Below, one piece after another: positions 6,563 to 8,770 of a stretch of 8,770 bases of DNA. Source of the DNA: Candidatus Adiutrix sp. (lineage in GTDB: Bacteria; Desulfobacterota; Desulfarculia; Adiutricales; Adiutricaceae); NCBI GenBank assembly GCA_031273445.1, contig JAISRV010000199.1, positions 1 through 8,770 on the forward strand, written 5' to 3'. The notes below the pieces were generated by a model that was not told the origin of the DNA, did not search any database, and saw only the letters and a list, made by a program, of their open reading frames with translations. How positions within the stretch are numbered: position 1 is the first letter of the stretch; each line of letters starts with the position of its first letter. The translations under genes and the position numbers were made by a program.

Positions 6563-8098
6563 TTATTGCTTTTCCATAATACGCTGAAGAATAATGAGAA
6601 AAGCCAAGGCCTTCTTAGGATCGGAAAACCTTTCTTCATGCTCCGGAAGCCAATGCAGCAAAATTGACGCAAAATGGTAATCACGGCCCGCATATTGACT
6701 GGACATCTTTTCCAGCAGATCATCAAACTCCTTTTTATAATCCTCTGATTTTTCGTATTTTTCTTGAACTTCATTCATAACGGAAATCTGTTCGTCCATG
6801 ATCTTGTCAATCCTTGCTATGGCTTGATAAGGGCTTATTTTTAATATAGCCAGCGCGATATTACATGAATTGATGAATTTCATCTGTTCATCATTATAAT
6901 TGAGTTCCGGAGAATTTTTTATATAGGCATAAATTTTAGTAAATTTCATTTTCCCAACCCAAGTGAAATTAACATCCCTCCTTAAGCTGACGTCAAATAT
7001 TTCCGAAAAATTACCCTCGTATGATTCCGCTATTTGCAGCCTAAAGGCCTCATATTCCGCATCGCTTTTGTCTTCAAGAACCGTTACCAGAGCCATTGTG
7101 CCGCTGCCTTCGGAATAAATATATTTTTCTCCAACAGTCACAAATGACCATTCTCCGGGTTTGTATTGCCCCGCATCGGCGCCTGGTCCGGCCTCCGTCG
7201 CTTTCGCCGCGCCGCTGTCCGCTGAAGAATACGTTGTTCCTCCGGAGGCGGGCTTCGCCTCATCCCGCTCCACTCCGGGTCGCTCCCGGCCGCTCGCCTC
7301 GTCTATTCCCCCTGCCGGCCGCCCTGGGGAGAAGGCCAGGCGGAAGCCGAGGGTTTGGCGCCGGTAGCCCGGCGTGCCGTTGTTCCGGATCGCCGACCGG
7401 CAGAGCCTGGCGCTGTTGTTCCAACCGCCGCCACGATTAACCCGGTACGAGCCTAAGAACGGCCCCCGCGGATCAGTCCCCGGACTGCCGGCATAGTACT
7501 TCACGCCATGCCGATCCCGCGCCCACTCCCAAACATTCCCATGCATATCATACAAACCCCAGCCGTTGGGTTCCTTCTGGCCCACCGGATGCGTGAGCCC
7601 TCCTGAATTGTCCTTGTACCAGGCATAACGCCCCAAAGCCCCGGCGTCATCCCCAAACGAATATCTGCCCGTCGTCCCCGCCCGGGCCGCGTATTCCCAC
7701 TCCGCCTCCGTCGGCAGCCGGTATTTTTTCCCGCCTTCCTTCTGGTTCAATTTCTTGATGAACGCCTGAGCGTCATCCCAGGAAACCATCTCCACCGGGT
7801 TGCTCCAACCCTTGAATTTACTGGGGTTATTGCCCATCACCGCTTCCCACTGGCTCTGGGTCACCGCGTATTTGCCCAGGTAAAAAGGCCGGCTGATGAT
7901 TACCTTGTGCCGCGGTTTTTCGTCGTCGTCAACTTCTTCATCACTATCCGGCGAACCCATCAGGAATTCTCCGGCCGGGATCAGCACGAATTCCATGCCT
8001 ATGCTGTTGGTCGTTTCCTCAGCCAGGCCCGTGGCCGCGCCGCCAGGCATAAGCAGGGCCGCCAGCCTGGACAGCCGCAAAAACAGCTTTGACCACAT
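6563..8098 (-). CDS. Exported SUMF1 (C-type-lectin-fold) protein with AT-rich C-terminal extension, candidate DGR target
   Basis: This 511-aa protein begins with a likely signal peptide (MWSKLFLRLSRLAALLM then PGGAATGLA, cleavage near residue 26), so it should be exported. An FGE-sulfatase/SUMF1 domain spans about 31-257 with the same landmarks as its neighbours (PAGEFLMGSPDSD, RLPTEAEWEYAARAG, GLYDMHGNVWEWA, RVNRGGGW, GFRLAF). A low-complexity Gly/Ala/Glu linker follows (about 258-312). Then comes a charged, mostly helical domain (about 313-511, WSFVTVGEKYIYSEG to LIILQRIMEKQ) that I do not recognise. That last part is strikingly AT-rich, which suggests a separate origin and fusion. The start chosen is the ATG at 8098, which has AAAGGGG nine bases upstream; a TTG at 8107 abuts that site and is unlikely. 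The catalytic-Cys position of true FGE enzymes holds Asn227, so ligand binding is more likely than formylglycine formation. It is probably cotranscribed with the gene starting at 6525. Confidence 0.9.
   Translation of the reverse strand: MWSKLFLRLSRLAALLMPGGAATGLAEETTNSIGMEFVLIPAGEFLMGSPDSDEEVDDDEKPRHKVIISRPFYLGKYAVTQSQWEAVMGNNPSKFKGWSNPVEMVSWDDAQAFIKKLNQKEGGKKYRLPTEAEWEYAARAGTTGRYSFGDDAGALGRYAWYKDNSGGLTHPVGQKEPNGWGLYDMHGNVWEWARDRHGVKYYAGSPGTDPRGPFLGSYRVNRGGGWNNSARLCRSAIRNNGTPGYRRQTLGFRLAFSPGRPAGGIDEASGRERPGVERDEAKPASGGTTYSSADSGAAKATEAGPGADAGQYKPGEWSFVTVGEKYIYSEGSGTMALVTVLEDKSDAEYEAFRLQIAESYEGNFSEIFDVSLRRDVNFTWVGKMKFTKIYAYIKNSPELNYNDEQMKFINSCNIALAILKISPYQAIARIDKIMDEQISVMNEVQEKYEKSEDYKKEFDDLLEKMSSQYAGRDYHFASILLHWLPEHEERFSDPKKALAFLIILQRIMEKQ
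7337..7444 (-). other. Candidate DGR variable region, copy 2 (internal, exported protein)
   Basis: This covers residues 219-254, from RVNRGG to GFRL. It keeps AAC pairs at residues 227-228 and 239-240 and AAT at 221, so it is the copy nearest to the inferred Asn-rich template. Differences from the other copies sit at NNC codons, for example CTC at 232 against GGC and TAC, and ATC at 237 against TAC and AGC. Unlike the other two copies it is followed by 257 more residues instead of a stop a few codons later. Confidence 0.7.
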
Positions 8099-8107
8099 AG
8101 TTCTCAA

Positions 8108-8114
8108 CCCCTTT
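8108..8114 (-). promoter_or_regulatory. Ribosome binding site fixing the start of the exported SUMF1 gene
   Basis: On the minus strand AAAGGGG ends nine bases before the ATG at 8098 and touches the TTG at 8107 directly. The spacing rules out TTG and supports ATG, which also leaves a compact signal peptide starting MWSKLFL. Confidence 0.7.
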
Positions 8115-8195
8115 CACGACTCAAAGCCGCTTCAACAGGCCGCCGCGACAAACCAATAAAAGGCCGGACGCGTCTTTAAAAACGGCTTTGAAATT

Positions 8196-8318
8196 TCAAG
8201 ACAAATCCCAGGCGGTAACGGTCAAAATCCGTTCGGGAGGGCAAGCCGATATTACGCCGCTTGGCAGGCCGATTTCTTCCGGCGCGCCCATATCAATTCT
8301 TATGAACCAGCCCAGCAT
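8196..8318 (-). CDS. Possible 40-residue hypothetical protein (doubtful)
   Basis: A minus-strand frame from ATG 8318 to TGA 8196 encodes a 40-aa peptide starting MLGWFIRIDMGAPEEIG and ending TVTAWDLS. GGGAG lies about seven bases upstream, an acceptable ribosome site. It is in the same frame as the TAA that ends the preceding SUMF1 gene (8367-8369), with no stop between, so it could be an eroded former C-terminal extension rather than a gene. I recognise no family, and length alone cannot exclude chance. Confidence 0.18.
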   Translation of the reverse strand: MLGWFIRIDMGAPEEIGLPSGVISACPPERILTVTAWDLS

Positions 8319-8366
8319 GGCCGTTCTCCCGCTTTCGTCTCGCCGGCCCCTCTTCCTTCGATTTTT

Positions 8367-8770
8367 TTACTGCCCTGGGGAGGAAGCCAGGCGGAAACCA
8401 AGGTAGTTGCTCCGGAAGTCCGGCGTGTAGCGGCCCCGGCTCGCCGACCGGCAGTACCTGGCGTTGCCGTACCAACTCCCGCCACGAAAAACCCGGGACG
8501 AGTAGTCGCCTGAAGACGGCCCCCGCGGATCAGTCCCCGGACTGCCGCTATAATACTTCTCACCATACCAGTCCTGCACCCACTCCCAAACATTCCCGTG
8601 CATATCATACAAACCCCAACCGTTGGGCTCTTTCCGACCCACCGGATGCGTCGAACCTGAATTCCCTCCGCCGTACCAGGCATAGCGTCCCAAAGCTTCG
8701 GCGTCGTCCCCAAACGAATAAGCGCTCGTCGTCCCCGCCCGGGCCGCGTATTCCCACTCCGCTTCCGTCG
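8367..8770 (-). CDS. SUMF1 (C-type-lectin-fold) protein, C-terminal 133 residues, cut by window edge; candidate DGR target
   Basis: The minus-strand frame enters at the right edge in the TEAEWEYAARAG motif and ends at TAA 8367-8369. It contains YSFGDDAEALGRYAWYGGG, GLYDMHGNVWEWVQDWYG, RVFRGGSWYGNARYC and GFRLASSPGQ. The N-terminal half is missing, so it is not known whether it is exported or has extra domains. It ends like the cytosolic paralogue (SPGQ or FPGQ then stop). A 68-bp segment is identical to that gene. Its first-Cys position is Gly in a hypervariable codon, so an enzymatic role is unlikely. It is first in transcription order of the three-gene tandem array; the downstream gap of 268 bp leaves open whether it shares a transcript with the others. 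Confidence 0.9.
   Translation of the reverse strand, partial: TEAEWEYAARAGTTSAYSFGDDAEALGRYAWYGGGNSGSTHPVGRKEPNGWGLYDMHGNVWEWVQDWYGEKYYSGSPGTDPRGPSSGDYSSRVFRGGSWYGNARYCRSASRGRYTPDFRSNYLGFRLASSPGQ
8388..8495 (-). other. Candidate DGR variable region, copy 3
   Basis: This runs from the Arg of RVFRGGSW to the Leu of GFRL, six codons before the stop. Variable codons include TAC, GGC and AAC after the Trp, TAC before the conserved Cys, AGC after SA, then GGC, CGC, TAC, and TTC and AAC, TAC nearer the end. Nearly all end in C, as expected when AAC codons are mutated at their two adenines. Adenine-free codons such as GCC, TGC, CGG, TCG, GCG and CCG match both other copies. Confidence 0.7.
8563..8630. 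repeat. 68-bp exact repeat shared with 5678-5745
   Basis: This is the second copy of the exact repeat in the conserved SUMF1 core. It lies about 70 bases from the candidate variable region, so the conserved framework is homogenised while the adjacent tract is hypervariable. Confidence 0.85.

Larger units (their letters stand above)
8099..8366. other. Intergenic region between two SUMF1 genes
   Basis: This 268-bp gap holds the ribosome site of the exported SUMF1 protein and a possible 40-codon minus-strand frame. I found no clear promoter, no intrinsic terminator after the upstream gene, and no copy of the variable region, so it is not a DGR template repeat. GACGCGTC near 8168-8175 is a short palindrome without other support. 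Confidence 0.5.

Noticed and set aside
6526..6774. 83-residue N-terminal extension of the cytosolic SUMF1 protein
   Set aside because: It overlaps the 3' coding end of the preceding gene in another frame; the ATG at 6525 has a ribosome site and starts the zinc ribbon directly.
8161..8366. Possible DGR template repeat between the SUMF1 genes
   Set aside because: Read on both strands, it contains no near-copy of the RGG-W...GFRLA tract and no AAC-rich segment.
8188..8406. 72-codon plus-strand frame in the intergenic region
   Set aside because: It has no ribosome site and runs antisense into the candidate variable region of the SUMF1 gene.
5497..8770. Genuine formylglycine-generating enzymes activating sulfatases
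   Set aside because: The first catalytic Cys is absent in all three proteins and its codon is hypervariable; no sulfatase gene is present in the window.

Overview
The window is a GC-rich stretch of bacterial DNA, probably from a strict or facultative anaerobe. It encodes the oxygen-sensitive class III ribonucleotide reductase and uses TGA, TAA and standard codons normally. A Desulfobacterota-like host would fit the GC content and gene types, but nothing here fixes the taxonomy. No rRNA, tRNA, CRISPR array, integrase or transposase is visible.

Layout. (1) Positions 1-1118, minus strand: the first 372 codons of nrdD, cut by the left edge. (2) Positions 1119-1550: a 432-bp divergent control region with a candidate NrdR box, a strong stem-loop in the nrdD leader, a candidate nrdD promoter, a TGTA-N8-TACA dyad and a good sigma70-type promoter for the rightward genes. 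(3) Positions 1551-5396, plus strand: a two-gene operon of a SNF2-family helicase (922 aa) and a SWIM zinc-finger protein with a C-terminal helix-turn-helix. (4) Positions 5497-8770, minus strand: three tandem paralogues with FGE-sulfatase/SUMF1 (C-type-lectin-like) domains. The first in transcription order is cut by the right edge. The second is exported and carries an AT-rich C-terminal extension. The third is cytosolic, with a zinc ribbon and a coiled coil.

The main observation is in region 4. Near the end of each SUMF1 domain the three paralogues differ almost only at codons of the form NNC. The first two bases change and the third stays C, while codons between them (TGG, GCC, TGC, CGG, TCG, GCG, ACG, CCG) do not change. 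This is the pattern left by adenine-directed mutagenesis of AAC codons in a diversity-generating retroelement (DGR). The reconstructed template reads like the Asn-rich template repeats known for CLec/SUMF1 DGR targets. No reverse transcriptase, template repeat or accessory gene lies in the window, so if the system is active its core must be outside it, most likely nearby. The set would then be a multi-target DGR that diversifies binding proteins on both sides of the cytoplasmic membrane, one of them with the variable region in mid-protein rather than at the C-terminus.
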